Assembly (NCBI GenBank): GCA_964019055.1
Contig: OZ025215.1
Span: forward strand, 4,283,001-4,347,000
From: Anthopleura xanthogrammica
Lineage: Eukaryota > Cnidaria > Anthozoa > Actiniaria > Actiniidae
Length of the DNA stretch: 64,000 bases
Reading direction: 5' to 3'
Positions 11,063-23,869 of this stretch are shown one piece after another. The position numbers and the translations under genes are program-made. How positions within the stretch are numbered: position 1 is the first letter of the stretch; the number at the start of each line of letters is the position of its first letter. Below the pieces are notes generated by a model, which saw only the letters and a program-made list of their open reading frames with translations, did no database searches and had not been told where the DNA came from.

Positions 11063-12117
11063 CTTAAAATTATCTTGGATGCGAGGCTATAACATGAAAC
11101 ACAAAAGAAATCACACAATAAAATAGCAAGTATATTCACATTTTTAATCACGTTTCATCCGTTTAGTTCAATTTTTCCTGAAAAAGTACGGAAATCCCAA
11201 AAATTTGTAGTTGAATGAAAGACATCCAAGGTAAATTTTACTAAACCTGATATTGTGTTGTAGTATGTGGAATTATCGTTCGTTTTACAATTAAAATATA
11301 TCAAGAAAAGAGTAAAAATGTCGGCGATGGAGAAAATTACTGAAGGATTTTTCAAGTGAAAAAAAAATAGCCTCTGGGGTGGTTGATAGTGCGTTGTGTA
11401 AACGTGACAAAATTTCCAAAGGGGGGACTAGTAAGGTTGAAATTGGTTCTCGTCCCCGTCACGCTGCCCCAAGGCTTTTCAGTACCAAATATGGTCGGAA
11501 AATTCACTAAAAACAGTCGTAATATCATTCCACAGGAAACTGAACATCAAATACACGAGAAAAAGCTCATATTATTATCATCTTTTCTTGGTTGTATTTA
11601 ATTTAGTTGTCTCTTGTGTAGTGTTTGTTTTCTGAGCATTCATTTGATATTAATGACGTCATATATTAGAATTTAGTATGGTTTGTGACATTTGGCATAA
11701 AAAGTATGGTTTGTACGTGATATTTGGCATAGATTAAAAAGTACACGACTTCCGAAATCGCGAAACTAAGAAGTCGTAAAAAAATAAATCAATAAATAAA
11801 CAGCTGTGTCTGATACTTTACTAAACCACCAGAAGCCCGTACTCATTTTATGATAATTTCCGAGTCATTATAGAAATATTAAAGCAAAATTTTCCTTGAA
11901 TTCGATTATTGACCTCAGCTTATTTAGAAGCCACCCTGGGCTTGTATTTCGCTTCGAGTAGGTTTAGGCAAGTGCCAGAGGCTTGAGACATGAAAAGACT
12001 TTCAATTATCGAATCAGGAAATGTCGGCACGAGAATAAATGACTTCTCGATCTCCCCCAGGATGCTTTAGACTATGACTTGAATGACTTTAAATGCCTAA
12101 TATAACTTGTATTTTGA

Positions 12118-13665
12118 TTATCCATAAGAAACATTTCCATTTTGATGCATTCGTGTTCTTTTCTGTTTTTCCTCGATATAAATATTATCGTCACTCTTAT
12201 GTGCTAGAGTGTTTTGGCTCGTAGCCTGTTCGCTCCCATTTTGATATACATCGCCTTTTGAGTTCATAAGTTCCAATCTTTTAGAAACTGTTAAAGTTAG
12301 TGGTGGTAATGTTAAAGAAGAGTTGCATCTCGCACTCGAGTTCTGTTCTTGTTGACCGATATTATTCTCGTTTTCCCCAGGACTCGGTGAAACACGAGAC
12401 CGAAAAGATCGAGTACTACTTGGTCTTGGAGAGACAGAAGATGGTAACGGATTGGAACTATCGATATTTTTCAATTCAACTAATGATTTTGATTTTGCTA
12501 CATCAGAAACCCTTGACGAGTCTGCACGTTTATTCCTTCTTTTATCATTTTCAGGGCCGTTTTTCAAACCATTTCCTTGATGTTTTCCTACAATTTCATC
12601 ACTATTATATGAATTGTTGGTTAAAGTGAAAGTTGGGTTTTTACAATCGGCACTATCATCGCTACTTAGTTCTCCCCTTTCCATGTGATTTAAGTCCCCA
12701 TTCGCTTGATCATTTTCTTCCGCATTTCTTTCCATTGGCGGAGAGAGATCGGAATGTTTTGGCTTAACTTGTCCAATATAAACATCTCCTCGAGCAAAGA
12801 TCGTATTCCGGGATCTTCTATGGTAGCGTCGATAATTCCTAGACATTTCTTCTTCACCATTGCTATCATTAGTATGGAGATCAACACTCATTGATTTGCG
12901 GTCTCGATCTCCACTCGAATTGGATTGCCCTTGTAATATTGCTAAGCGATTTGCATCCCCCATGATTAGCCTCCTTTTTTTCTTTGGCAAACTTAATCTT
13001 GCCTGAGCGTGTTCATAGTAGGTTGAAAAATTATTCCCAATGACAGATACAGGGAGGCCAATAATGAGAACTCCACAGATTGCGCAGACACTACCAATAA
13101 TTTGACCAACGGTAGACTTTGGAGACATATCACCGTACCCAACTGTTGTCATGGTAATAACCGCCCACCAGAAGGTTTGAGGAATGCTATTGAACTTAAC
13201 TGGCTGCATTTCTTTTTCCATTTCGTAGACGAAACTCGAGAAGAGCACCACAGGAATCAATAAAATAATAACCAATAACAGAAGCTCTCTTACACTTGCT
13301 TTCAATGACTGAACAATTATTTGTAGTCCACTCGTAAACTTGAAGAACCGAAAAGCTCGGAAAAGCCGGATGAGCCGAATTGCTCTGAAAAAGTCAACTT
13401 TGTTGGTGTTGAAAATGATTTTACTATAGTATGGCATAAGTGAGATCAAATCGATCCAAGTCATCATCTCCTTGCAAAATGCAACTTTGCTTGGGCAAAG
13501 TATCAAGCGCATTAGGAATTCAAGTGTAAACCAGGCACAGAAAAAGTATTCCACTTTTTTGAACGCTTCTTTTCTTGATTCGTTTTCTCGTATGGATGGA
13601 AGACTGGCTGCGCACATAAGTAGAACAGATATCAGAATCATTAATAGTGATATCCAGGCAAACAC
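12118..13665 (-). CDS. Exon 2: S1-S6 and C-terminal tail of the - strand Kv channel
   Basis: 515 codons and TAA. S1 is VFAWISLLMILISVLLM; S2 contains CAWFTLEFLMRL; S3 is WIDLISLMPYY; S4 is IRLIRLFRAFRFFK; the pore is FWWAVITMTTVGYGD. Post-S6 HAQARLSLPKKKRR is Kv3-like. The whole tail sits in this exon, whereas the + strand paralogue splits its tail with an intron. Confidence 0.95.
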   Translation of the reverse strand: MFAWISLLMILISVLLMCAASLPSIRENESRKEAFKKVEYFFCAWFTLEFLMRLILCPSKVAFCKEMMTWIDLISLMPYYSKIIFNTNKVDFFRAIRLIRLFRAFRFFKFTSGLQIIVQSLKASVRELLLLVIILLIPVVLFSSFVYEMEKEMQPVKFNSIPQTFWWAVITMTTVGYGDMSPKSTVGQIIGSVCAICGVLIIGLPVSVIGNNFSTYYEHAQARLSLPKKKRRLIMGDANRLAILQGQSNSSGDRDRKSMSVDLHTNDSNGEEEMSRNYRRYHRRSRNTIFARGDVYIGQVKPKHSDLSPPMERNAEENDQANGDLNHMERGELSSDDSADCKNPTFTLTNNSYNSDEIVGKHQGNGLKNGPENDKRRNKRADSSRVSDVAKSKSLVELKNIDSSNPLPSSVSPRPSSTRSFRSRVSPSPGENENNIGQQEQNSSARCNSSLTLPPLTLTVSKRLELMNSKGDVYQNGSEQATSQNTLAHKSDDNIYIEEKQKRTRMHQNGNVSYG

Positions 13666-16600
13666 CTGAAAACAGAACACAAAAACAGATCTATTAGCTT
13701 ATCTTTGAAGATACCTTCTTACAGTGAGGACACTCGAACCATGAACACTTGATATTTTTATATTTTTCATTTTATGAACTTTCTACTGCTTCAAACCTTC
13801 TGAAAATGAAGCACTGAACTCAAATAATCTTATTGTACAAAATAAATCATATTTCCAATCGATTTACACAAGGGATAAAGGAGGGAAAAAAGTAAGAAAA
13901 AACCTCAAAGTGTTCACGGTTCGAGTGTCCTCACTAGAGCGAGACGTGACACCAGTTTATTGACCGTCTTCAGGCATGAGCCTTGATAACACAAAAAAAA
14001 ACAAAAAAACAAGGGGTTTCTCTTCCTAACTAAAACGTTTGAGAAATGATATAGCAAGCATAAGGTTGTTCCGTCCAACATCTATCTATATCTAATAATC
14101 AAGACAAAGAAATGTTCTCGTATAAGTATCAGTGGCTTCCTGACATTTCGACCCTGCCGGATCAACATGGATTTTTTGCTAATTTGTATCATCCATTAAG
14201 TATGATCCAATATTAGTTTTATCAGGTTATAGACAACGAACTGAAAGGCATCAGCGGAAAACTACAGTCACGAAATTGCTGTCGGCCGATAAATATTCCT
14301 AAATGTATTGGTTAACAAACTGACAGGGGCACGTGCATGTCTGCATGTATGCAAATTAGCCCAAAACGTCTTCGTGCTATTGTAAAAATAGGCAAATATG
14401 ACTTTTAAACTTCCCTAACAAATGGACTTTAGAAATAGTCAGTTTTGAAACTAAAGACTAATTTATTGTCTCACAAAAGTATATTTACGAAATATTTTGT
14501 ATATTCAGATCGAGAAAAATGGCATTTCTTTTCTCAAAACAAAAAAGCTTTTCAATTCTTGGAAAATGTGCTGAAACACACGCATGCGCAAACGTTTTTC
14601 GCTAAATGTCCTGTCAGCTAGCAAAGATTATAAATAGCGGAGATCAGAGTTACACTCCTTTGCCTTAAACAATCGTTCCAAGTCGAGGCATTTGGGTCAA
14701 CAATACAATAAATAATGGTAATTGAACTAAGTGGAGTGCAATTTGGTCTGATATCAAACGCGCGATAACAAAATCACACGACCGCGTAGCGGGAGTGTGA
14801 TTTGTAATCGCAAGTTTGATATCAGACCAAAATTGCACGACACAAAGTTCAATTATCACTTTATTATATCCATTTTGAAATCATACTAGATAGACACTAA
14901 ATTTGTGATAAATACAAAAGTATTTATTCACAAATAGCCAGTATTTTGTTTCTTTTTGTAACAAAAAATTCCAGTCAAACTTGAAAAAAGCTACATTTTA
15001 TGTTCCTTATTTGCTGTAATCTGATTGGCTGATTACATACAATACTGTAATCTGATTGGTTACCTTTTCTAGTGTTGCATTGTGATTGGCTGACAAAAAG
15101 ATGCGATTCGGACTCAAAATAGTGCGATTCGTGCTTGAATCAATCTACTGAGAGCCAATCAGATTACAGGATTTGCTAGTGATTTCAAAGTGGATATAAT
15201 AAATGTACAGAAACTCACCCAAATGCGACGACTTGAAGCTATTGTTTGAAGGCAATGGAGTAACCCTGATATCCTGCCAATATTATTACTTTAAAAAGTT
15301 TGTTTTAGCCAGATACATCATGATAGATTTGGACACTGAATCAGCGAATGTAACCCTATTTCACTATGATGTTACATCAAAACAATCTATTGTTTTAACG
15401 CTAAGGATCATGGTCGCCAGAGGGGGACCAAAATAGCAGCAAGACAAATTAAAGCACAATAACATTTGATTTACGATTTAATGAAAAGTTAGAACAACTA
15501 AATATTACACTAAATATCCCGAACGAAAGAAGATTTAGCCTAAATTTCTATCATTCTTGCTCGTGTAAACAAGCTGTGACGTACACCATAGTGTTATCAG
15601 GTTCTAGTACTGAATTAGCATAATAGTCCCGTTGGCAGAGATGAAAGAAGGAAGAGAAGATAGTCGAATGCTCGAGTGATATTGATATAATTGCCTAGGG
15701 AATGTTAAGCAGGTTTGATTCAAACAAGTTGTCCTCGCGACATAGTGAGAACCCTTAGATGACGCAAAAGGAAGCAATAAAATGCCTTTTTACCTCAGGA
15801 ACTGCCTGACAGTTGTGAAAAGCCGAACTGAAAGCGAAGATAAATCACCTCTGTTTCCGCTTCGGCCTTCGGAAACGGTGTGATTAAAACCGACAGAAAC
15901 TGCAAAATACGATGATATGGACCGTCGTATATCCATATGATAAATAACCATCCGACGTGGACGTGAATAACGAACACACATTGTTGTTCTATCAGTAATA
16001 ATCAGGATTAACTTGTTAGTTTTATTTTTAGTTTGATGCATGCTGATATCTAATTATTTTATCGCCTGCGGGTTACAATTTGTGTTTTTCTGCTCGCTGC
16101 TCTTTGCAAATTGTCTTGGTTGGCTCCTTCTCGACAGAATCAGGCAAATACAAGTCAAACAACAGGGTATGATGAATTACGGCAAGATAGCTAAATCCTG
16201 AACAGACTTTCTGGGCTCAAACCATGGTCTCCCGGCCGAGACCGACGGTAGCCATCCATCCATCCAGTTCAATTATGATTACGTTCGGTCTGAAAAATGG
16301 AGTCAGGAAAACAACAATAAAAATATCTCTTCAGAAGCTTCGTTACTCCATTGTGTTGTGTAATAGGAGGGTCTCAAGGGGGGTAACAGTTAGCCATAAA
16401 AACAGCCAAAAAATGTAGTTGTTAGGTGAAAAATGGAAGAAAAATTAAGCGTTAGACGTGAAAATTTTAAAACAAGTTGTAACCGTGATCATACTTATAG
16501 CCATGGTTTGTAAGACTTGTCGAGATCTCTTCTCAAAACTGAAGTAATTGTCATACATTCATTACAGGATTGTTCTAAGACCTTAAATGTGTTTTTGAAC

Positions 16601-18375
16601 AATGTAAATTAATCATTAACACGATGAAAATTATTGTTTATCTTTTAAAACAATGGAAATAAATTTGAATGTTGTGTTAAACGTAACTGAAAAAATAATC
16701 GTTAGCTGTTAAAGCTACCACCACATTAAAACCCTCTACTCGTGAAAGCTGTCTTTTAGTGTCATGTCCATGGGATGATCGACTGGCATTTTTATTGATT
16801 AAACTTGTGCTATTCAGAACGTGGTCAGGAGTTTTTCGTTCACTTGACATATCGTACTAATTGAAGGGGTCTAAAACTGACTTCAATTATATTATCTTTT
16901 CATCTTTTCTTTTCCCACTTTGAATATTTATCATTGTAAGTAGATCACGTCTATTTTCACCTGCAGACTTCCAAACCAAAACAAAACTATATAATTTGAG
17001 TGTAGTTGATAGTAATTTTCTTCGAATAAGTTGATCTCACGACGTGTTAGTTAAGTTTTCCTGTAACAGTGAGCTAGTAGCCCGTGGTTATGTATGGGAA
17101 ATTACAATTTTCTAAATTTAATAATCTTTTTGACAAGCAATAAAGAAACGCCATGGCACGGGTTTTCATAAGCTCCTATTCATTAAGTTTTATGAAGACT
17201 TATTAGTATTATTCCTCGTTATTATTTTCCCTTCATTAGTTTTAGATTAAAGCTCTTCACTTTGACAACGGTAATGCTTTTCAAGAGTTATTAAGATAAA
17301 AAATATTCATGTAAGCACTGTAAATATTCCGAACTGTTTAAAAATTCATGAGAAGGAATTAAAGTTTATAGAAAAATATTCAAACGATGATTCTTGTTGA
17401 ATTCAACAGAAAAATCGTTTTGATACCGGCTTTTCGTCTGAAATCGACTATTTATGGTTTCCGACCGTCCCGTTATTTTAATTGACTTTCACCAACTTCG
17501 AATCTCATGAATGCGGAATAACTTTTCCCTTTTCTACCTCTTGAAACAAATCTTTAAATCTATTATACTATGCGATTTAATCTACATGGTAATGCAAACG
17601 TGTTTGAAACATTCTCAGTTAGTGTCTCGGCTGTTGTGGCTCGAGGTCGTGGCAGTGAGTTGTAGTATAGGGAAGTTCAGAATTTCGAGGGGATTTCCTT
17701 AGGTAAATTTACGTGTTGATATATTATGTCATCCACATGAAGGACTCTACTTGTTTCCGCACTAACGGCGAAGAGGGATAGAAAACATATACTATGATGA
17801 TAGTTGTGTTATTCCAACCCTTTGTATACATTATGATATCTTACCTTGGCTCTAGATGAGGAAAATGCGTCATCTAATACGGCCCATATCGGTGGTTGAT
17901 ATTTTTGCCACAAAGAGAGGGAGTTTGCATCGCTTCCAAGGCCGTTTTCAAGTTCTTTAAAATCATCATCAGAATCTTCCTCCTCAAACTCCGGTCCTAC
18001 AAAGTCTTTTAAATTTTTTTCTGCCTCACGATGCTGTACATAGGTCGGCCAGCAACAAGCTTCCATTTCCTTTTCTTCAATTCCCCAAAAATTAAGCTCA
18101 TCCTCAAAGAGTGGTCCACAAACATCCCTTGGAGCGTGTAGCTTTCCAGTTCTATAATAATTTAAAATTAATGCAAATAAGTCGGGATGTCTGTCGAAGA
18201 AGAGTTCCTTTCTCGTCGATTCTTCTCCTTGTTTATTCATGATGGTCTCGGCCATCCAAGCCAGACGTGTGTCAGGAATATTCCGTAGTGTGGATAAATA
18301 CGATTCGTGACGTTTTCCCCCAACATTAATGTAGATTTTGTCTTGCTGATTATCGCTTGTTCCCGAGAAAGACAT
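12118..18375 (-). CDS. Shaw/Kv3-like voltage-gated K+ channel, complete (2 exons)
   Basis: Exon 1 is 18375-17845 (ATG context ACACCATG; donor AAG|GTAAGA, phase 0) and exon 2 is 13665-12118 (acceptor TTTTCAG, stop TAA), giving 692 residues. Residues 14-112 are the T1 tetramerisation domain, with INVGGKRHESY, FWGIEE and the Zn-binding HX5CX20CC motif (His80, Cys86, Cys107, Cys108) known from Kv2-Kv4. PPIWAVLDD before S1 also resembles Kv3. S4 (269-286) carries arginines every third residue plus a Lys, so the voltage sensor is well charged. The filter TTVGYGD ends near residue 356. S6 has GLPVSVIGNNF: the second Pro of the PXP gate hinge is Ser384. A tail of about 280 residues, rich in Ser and Asn, follows. 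The paralogue at 2.5-6.4 kb is tail-to-tail with it. It acts in the plasma membrane, probably in excitable cells. Confidence 0.94.
13666..17844. other. Intron between T1 and S1 exons of the - strand Kv gene
   Basis: 4.2 kb bounded by GTAAGA and TTTTCAG on the - strand. No extra exon recognised. It contains the palindrome at 14711-14866 and, next to it, inverted ends around TTATTATATCCATTTTGAAA at 14861 and its mirror near 15181-15202. The rest is AT-rich. Confidence 0.8.
14711..14866. mobile_element. Palindromic fold-back element
   Basis: TGGTAATTGAACT, TTGGTCTGATATCAAAC and AAATCACACGACC on the left pair with GGGAGTGTGATTT, GTTTGATATCAGACCAA and GTTCAATTATCA on the right around a CGCGTAGCG centre. 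About 156 bp. Confidence 0.75.
17845..18375 (-). CDS. Exon 1: T1 domain and linker to S1 of the - strand Kv channel
   Basis: 177 codons from ATG. The T1 residues match the Shaw/Kv3 type (NYYRTGKLH, DVCGPLFEDEL, ACCW). A very acidic linker (EFEEEDSDDDF) follows, then the FSSSRAK donor junction. The open frame runs 11 codons past the donor into the intron; the donor is placed by GTAAGA and by the S1 exon that must follow. Confidence 0.95.
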
Positions 18376-20499
18376 GGTGTTACGAAGAGCTGCTAAGCGG
18401 AGTCGCTAGATTCACTTCTATATTCGAATGGCGTCCTCAAAGTATAAAGCTTCGTGTGAAAAATCCTATTTTTATTGAATATCAATATTTGGTTCAAAGC
18501 ACCAGGTAATTGTGCTTCGTTTTCTTGTCTTTGCCTACCATACAAAATGAGCTGATAATCTAACGCGTATAGTTTTCTTTTTTGTGTGCCGGCTTGCTGT
18601 TAGCAGCTGCCTGGTAGTTTTCTCCGGTAGATACCTTGGTTAAGATTCTAGGCATGAAGCTAAAAAATAAATGAAGTATAAATGTTAATATTCTCTCTGG
18701 TAACATGTACTTCGGCGCCTAACTTACTATTAAAATATGTAAAGCGCTTAAAATTTTACCTCGTAAGTATATCAAACGGATTTTATGTTTAGAATTTGCA
18801 GTTGTTCGTCTCGAAGTCTTCAGAAATCATTCAATGAAATTATAATATTTACAGAGACACAAGTTTCGTTTACATTGATGTGGTAGCTACGAAGGTGTAT
18901 TCCTTATTGTCTAATGAAGTTTCTTATTTTGTGTTGTTCTATACAGTTTCCACGTCAAGGTGTGATTGGTCTACTTTATCCTACAATTTGTTTTATTGTT
19001 GTGTTACTTTGAAATCAATATTGAGCATTTGTTTTCTGGTTACCAGGGAGATATAACATACTATGTAATGTTTGTGTCGTATTTCATAGAACGCGGTCAT
19101 TCATTGGTTAAAAAACTAAATACCAGGTGAGCAGCGGGAGCCTATGAAAACATTAAGTTAACAAGGACGAATAAACACGCTAGAATGTCCTAGAAACCCA
19201 AAATATATAGCTTATTTATGTACCGTAGTAGCTAATCTTGGTCTTCAAAGTAACAGGCCTGCTTCAAACACTGTAGCCCAAAGTACACGTCTGACACCGG
19301 CTTGAATAACTCGAAACCACATGAGTTTTCATACATCGAGGGTTGATTTATCGACTATTGAATAACAGATTTGAATTCGAGGTTTAAAAATAAAATCATC
19401 TAGTTCAAAAAGAATAGTTGGAAGAAGAAGAAAAAAGAGATAAAATACATTATTGGCACTTTTTTTTCAATTCAGTATTGACTAAGAGAATATATCCTCC
19501 TACAATGAAAAATGGCTTTTGGGGGGGATTTAGTCTTTGTTCCTATCGAAGCAAATGGCGACTTCCTGTGCTAAATTGAAATTACAAAAGCCCTCAAGCG
19601 ATCATTGTGTAGACTTGTTAAATATTCCATAAGTCTTCAGTCCAATAATGGCACGGAATATCCTTGTTCTATTCATTTTCACTTAACACATCGATCAAAT
19701 AGTCAGTTTTCATCGGCTAAAGCCTGTTGAAGGCGTTACAATTGACAAACTCTTCCGAATCATAACACAGTGTTGCTCGGATTTTGCTCGCTAAATTTGA
19801 AATTTGACATACCTCCCAGGATAACAATACAATATTTTTTTTAAAAAAGATGTCTTTTATCCGGCTCGTTTTTAATAGACTGAGTATCGCGGAAAAGATG
19901 GTCAGCTTTGGCGTGATTTTAGCCTAATTTAATGGAAAGAGCACATATGATTGACATGCCTAGCTGTATTGCAGTAATCGGTCGGTATCGAAAAAATATA
20001 TATATATTCATTCGAAACTCAATATCAATTTGTTTCCTGTTTCAGTCTGAGGCGCTCCAGACGTGACCAGCAACTAGTGTATAGGGTCTTGATCATGTGA
20101 GACAAACGAATACATCGTTTTGTGGAATCCTTCTCAAACAGTTTTCAGTACACAGAAACGTTTTGAATAGCAATAATCATCGTCAAACATCATAAAAAAG
20201 AAGATTTTTTGAAATATTTTTTTTAACTAATCAATTATATTACCTTAGAGAGGGTTACTCCTCATGACTCTTAAGATATTAAGAAACGTTCCGGCAGCAT
20301 TTGCATCCTGCTTATGATTTATTGGGATCTTCTTAATTCAAAACTTTTACACTGGTGGTTTTTGCGGCGGCTTTAGGTGCGATTTCTGCGGCTTTTGTTG
20401 AAAATATATAAAATTTTTAACTTATGTTTCTAAACATACATTTGTCCAGGTAATCTTGGTGTTTGGAATAAATAAAATAATAAAATAAAAATAGATGAT

Positions 20500-20710
20500 A
20501 ATTAACAGTGGAATCCACCGAGTGGCTCTTCCTCCACTGCATTCCAATTGGAATTTAGAAGTTGATTTTTGAGGAGGGAGGAAAAACCCTCGAAGCACAG
20601 GAGAGAACCAACAAACAACTCTACTCACATACAACACCGAGCCCAGCGGGGCTCGAACTCGGGTCGCCTTGGTGATAAAACTTCACCAGTTCATTCTTTA
20701 GCATTTTTGA
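20500..20710 (-). mobile_element. tRNA-derived SINE, family 1
   Basis: On the - strand: the box-B-like GAGTTCGAGCCCCGC (near 20646-20660), then the body GTGAGTAGAGTTG, TTGGTTCTCTCCTGTGCTTC and GGGTTTTTCCTCC, and a tail with CCACTCGGTGGATTCCAC. The same body occurs at about 44236-44345 (-) and 57150-57292 (+). A tail fragment lies at about 21797-21840. Confidence 0.7.
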
Positions 20711-21796
20711 CTATGACCCGGCAAAATCACCACAAAAATCGCATCTAAATTCGCCTCAAAAATCGTTAGTGTCAACGGGCTTTTATTAATCCTTAAGCAC
20801 TTAAATGCCCGCACAGATTTGGGTTAACTATGAGTGCCATGGTTTAGCGCGTATAATAAACTGTGATTTGTGTACCTGAAGAAACCAGAATTCTTGAAAC
20901 TGGTCAGCTCAGTAAATAGATATCAAATGTGCAGGAGACTAAATAAGACTATATCGCTACTTAATACATGATTTCACCATTATGTTTCGTGATGAAAACG
21001 ATGTTGAAGGAAAGTGGCGAGAGTGGCTGGGGCTTTGGTTCATACATAAAACGACAAAGCAAGACATTTCGCTGCTGATTGTGCCAGTAGAAATTTAACG
21101 AAAACTTTTTACTGATAAAAATAAACAATTGAGGTTCAGCTTAGAGACAGATCGAGTATAATGACCTGTTATTTCATTATTCTCTCGGCTAAACAGAAAT
21201 CAAGTTCTGAGTTAAAAGAATTGTCTTCGTTTACCAAAGGACTTAGTAGCAAGAATGAATAACATCCTTGGATAACAATCAATCTCTCTTCTTCGTTTTT
21301 GTTACATGCCCCTCATGTAAATGGGGTTTATTTTTTGATGTAAATAAATCTATGCACCTGATTCTTATTTTGATCGCGTAAATAAATATTATTAGAAGCT
21401 GGATTGATAGATACTGCCTCGTCCAATAAATCAACTGTTAACATTAAGTGTTATCAGCCAAGTGAACTACACAATGTGTCGGACAATGTTCGCAATCGTT
21501 AGTTTAAAATTTGATGATTTGTATCTGAGCTTTATTCTTTAACAGAATTTATCCTCTTCCAAATTGCAAATTACCATGAAGGAAAACGTGTATCATAGTA
21601 TATATATATAAGACGCTGAAAACTCACCTTATCCTATTAGTTGATAAATAGCCGTCTAGCAGTAGATGGCGTAATGAATATAAGATAACTATAACCGATA
21701 ACTTGGGAGTGTTAGTTTGTCGACAAGTTTACGTCTCGAAACTTTTGAGATATATTTTCAAGTGAACGAAAAACAAAAATTGGAAATTAATAATGT

Positions 21797-21842
21797 TTTC
21801 ACCGAGTGGCTTTCCTTCCAATGGATTCCAAATTGAATTCAG
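21797..21842. mobile_element. SINE family 1 tail fragment
   Basis: CACCGAGTGGCTTTCCTTCC and TGGATTCCAAATTGAATT resemble the 3' tail of the SINE at 20500-20710. Confidence 0.5.
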
Positions 21843-22802
21843 CCGACGAAAACAACTGATGTTAACAGGTTAAAAGGTATTTTTGTGTTGAGTGAAGTTT
21901 TTCCTTTTTTTTTTTTAATTTGCCTTGTGTAGTCGAAAGTTTGTATTGTTGTATCCCAGCAACGAGTAATACACAGATGAATCCCCACTTTCGCCTTTAG
22001 AATTGACCAACAAAAGCGCAATACCGATGAAGATAGAGGAAGACAAACAAGACAAAAGTTCGAAAAAAACACACAGAAATCTTTACCGTTCTCTATAAAC
22101 AGGTTTTGTAAATGGATTAATTTTGAAATATGATTTAGGAATAAAGCTATATATTTAATGTACATTTTATTATATTATATATTATATATTCATTCTATTG
22201 CCACATAAGATATGAGTTTTTATCTTTTGGACCAATAACTATTATTATAAAAACATTACTAGTTTTCTTAACATCTAAAAGCAGACGAAGCCTTAGGATT
22301 CTTAAATCTAGCCGTCAACAAAACAGTGACGTGACAGTTCTTTGTTCGGATTGCTCTTAAAAATCTTTAAGAAACAAGACAGGAGTTCCGTTTTAATAGG
22401 AAATTGGTTTTGTGTGTGTGTGTGTTGACGTATTCTGAACCTCTTGTGCGCTAAACTAATAAACTCTTTTGTTATTGGCGACAGCTTTCTAAAATATGAA
22501 TGTACTCAGAATCTTTCATTTTATTGTATACCGCAGGCACATTCTACCATCACGTAGAGCTCTAGATAGTCAGGTATATTTGTTTACCAAAATCTAGAAC
22601 TTTATAAAATAACTGTTATAATCTCGCTTTCTGATTGGTTTACGGCGCGTGCTTTGTGAGGGCACACAGCACGCATGCGGATTTTCTGTTTTGTTATTCC
22701 CGTCCAAAATAACAGCTGTTAAAATTTGCGCTCCGCCTCGCACTTCTCTAATGCTTCTCAGCAACAGTAAACATCACTGAAGAAATAGTAAAGATAACTA
22801 AG

Positions 22803-23146
22803 TTAAAGGGGCACTTGGATGAAAACGCCCCATTTTTTGAAAGTCCCAATAATTCAAATATTTGAGGATAATATGACTTGATTATATGATCATGAAACCA
22901 GATTGGGCGAAAATTTTAGCTATGGAGCAAATTGCAGTTGAGAAATTTTGGTTTAAAAACGAAAAGAACAATAGGGTTGAGTAAATGACGTTATTTACTC
23001 AAAATTTAGATGCTGAAAAAAATTATAATTTTTTTTCCGCCACTTTTGACTGTGAGAAAATATGTTGCTTGGCTACTATTGGGCCATGTAGAGAAGTTTA
23101 ACCAAGTTTCAAGTTATTTCTAATTTTCATCCAACTGCCCCTTTAA
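22803..23146. mobile_element. MITE with TTAAAGGGGCA ends
   Basis: TTAAAGGGGCACTTGGATGA at the left is mirrored by TTCATCCAACTGCCCCTTTA-type sequence at the right. Interior AT-rich, about 340 bp. Confidence 0.75.
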
Positions 23147-23337
23147 GTAAACTTGCTTGCTGTGCTGTGTGAAGTTGTAAACTGCACTTGGGGATTGCCA
23201 GAACACTCGAGAAGTGTTGAGAACTGAGCATTCCGCTCCGCCTCGCACTTCTCTCGTGCTTCTCAACAAGTTTTGCTTCAAAATCTCGCGCGTAGGCAGC
23301 CATTGAATGCTGATAATCTCGACAACAAGCCCAGTAG

Positions 23338-23578
23338 TATACACGCATCAAGCATTCCGCGCTACTGCTGTAAGCGCATGCTCAGGGGATTAAAAAGTGA
23401 GATATTATTTTGTAAAACACAATTTTCATTAAATATTGAAGATCACGTACCGTTAAGCGAATTTTGAGTCAAATATACCAAAAAATTTCATATTTTACAA
23501 AATATTATCCCACTTTTTATTTCCCTGAGCATGCGCTTAGAGCAGTAGCGCGGAATGCTTGATGCGTGTATACGGAAT
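23338..23578. mobile_element. Fold-back element with about 80-bp arms
   Basis: TATACACGCATCAAGCATTC, CGCGCTACTGCT, GCGCATGCTCAGGG and AAAGTGAGATATTATTTTGT on the left are all mirrored on the right up to GTGTATAC. Confidence 0.8.
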
Positions 23579-23869
23579 GTGCATTTGAAGTCCTGCGGAT
23601 CACGGATTAGCCGTTGGAGTGAAGTCTGAGCCAAAAGCGTGACGTCATAGGACTCCCGTGCGTTCTCCGAGAACTCTCTCCGAGTATCTGAACAGATCAT
23701 GTCTGTTCTTAGGACAGAGTCCAAAGCGTGACGTCATAAGACGTAAGAGCCAATCAGCAGCCGCTTGGGAACACTTATAAAGCGATCTCCTGGTATCTTG
23801 ACAGGTCACGTCTATTTTTTGAAGCCCATTACGATTCCGGTACATCCTCTGATAGATAGCTACTGGAAA

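Larger units (their letters stand above)
6391..12117. other. Intergenic spacer between the two convergent Kv genes
   Basis: No gene recognised. It holds the elements listed separately. Near 6809 and 6967 there is a direct repeat of the block around CCGTGATGTTTTCTAGA, spaced about 158 bp. The rest is AT-rich with no clear signal. Confidence 0.6.

Noticed and set aside
17809..17844. Continuation of the Kv T1 exon to VRYHNVYKGLE
   Set aside because: A consensus donor precedes it and S1 must follow; it is intron.
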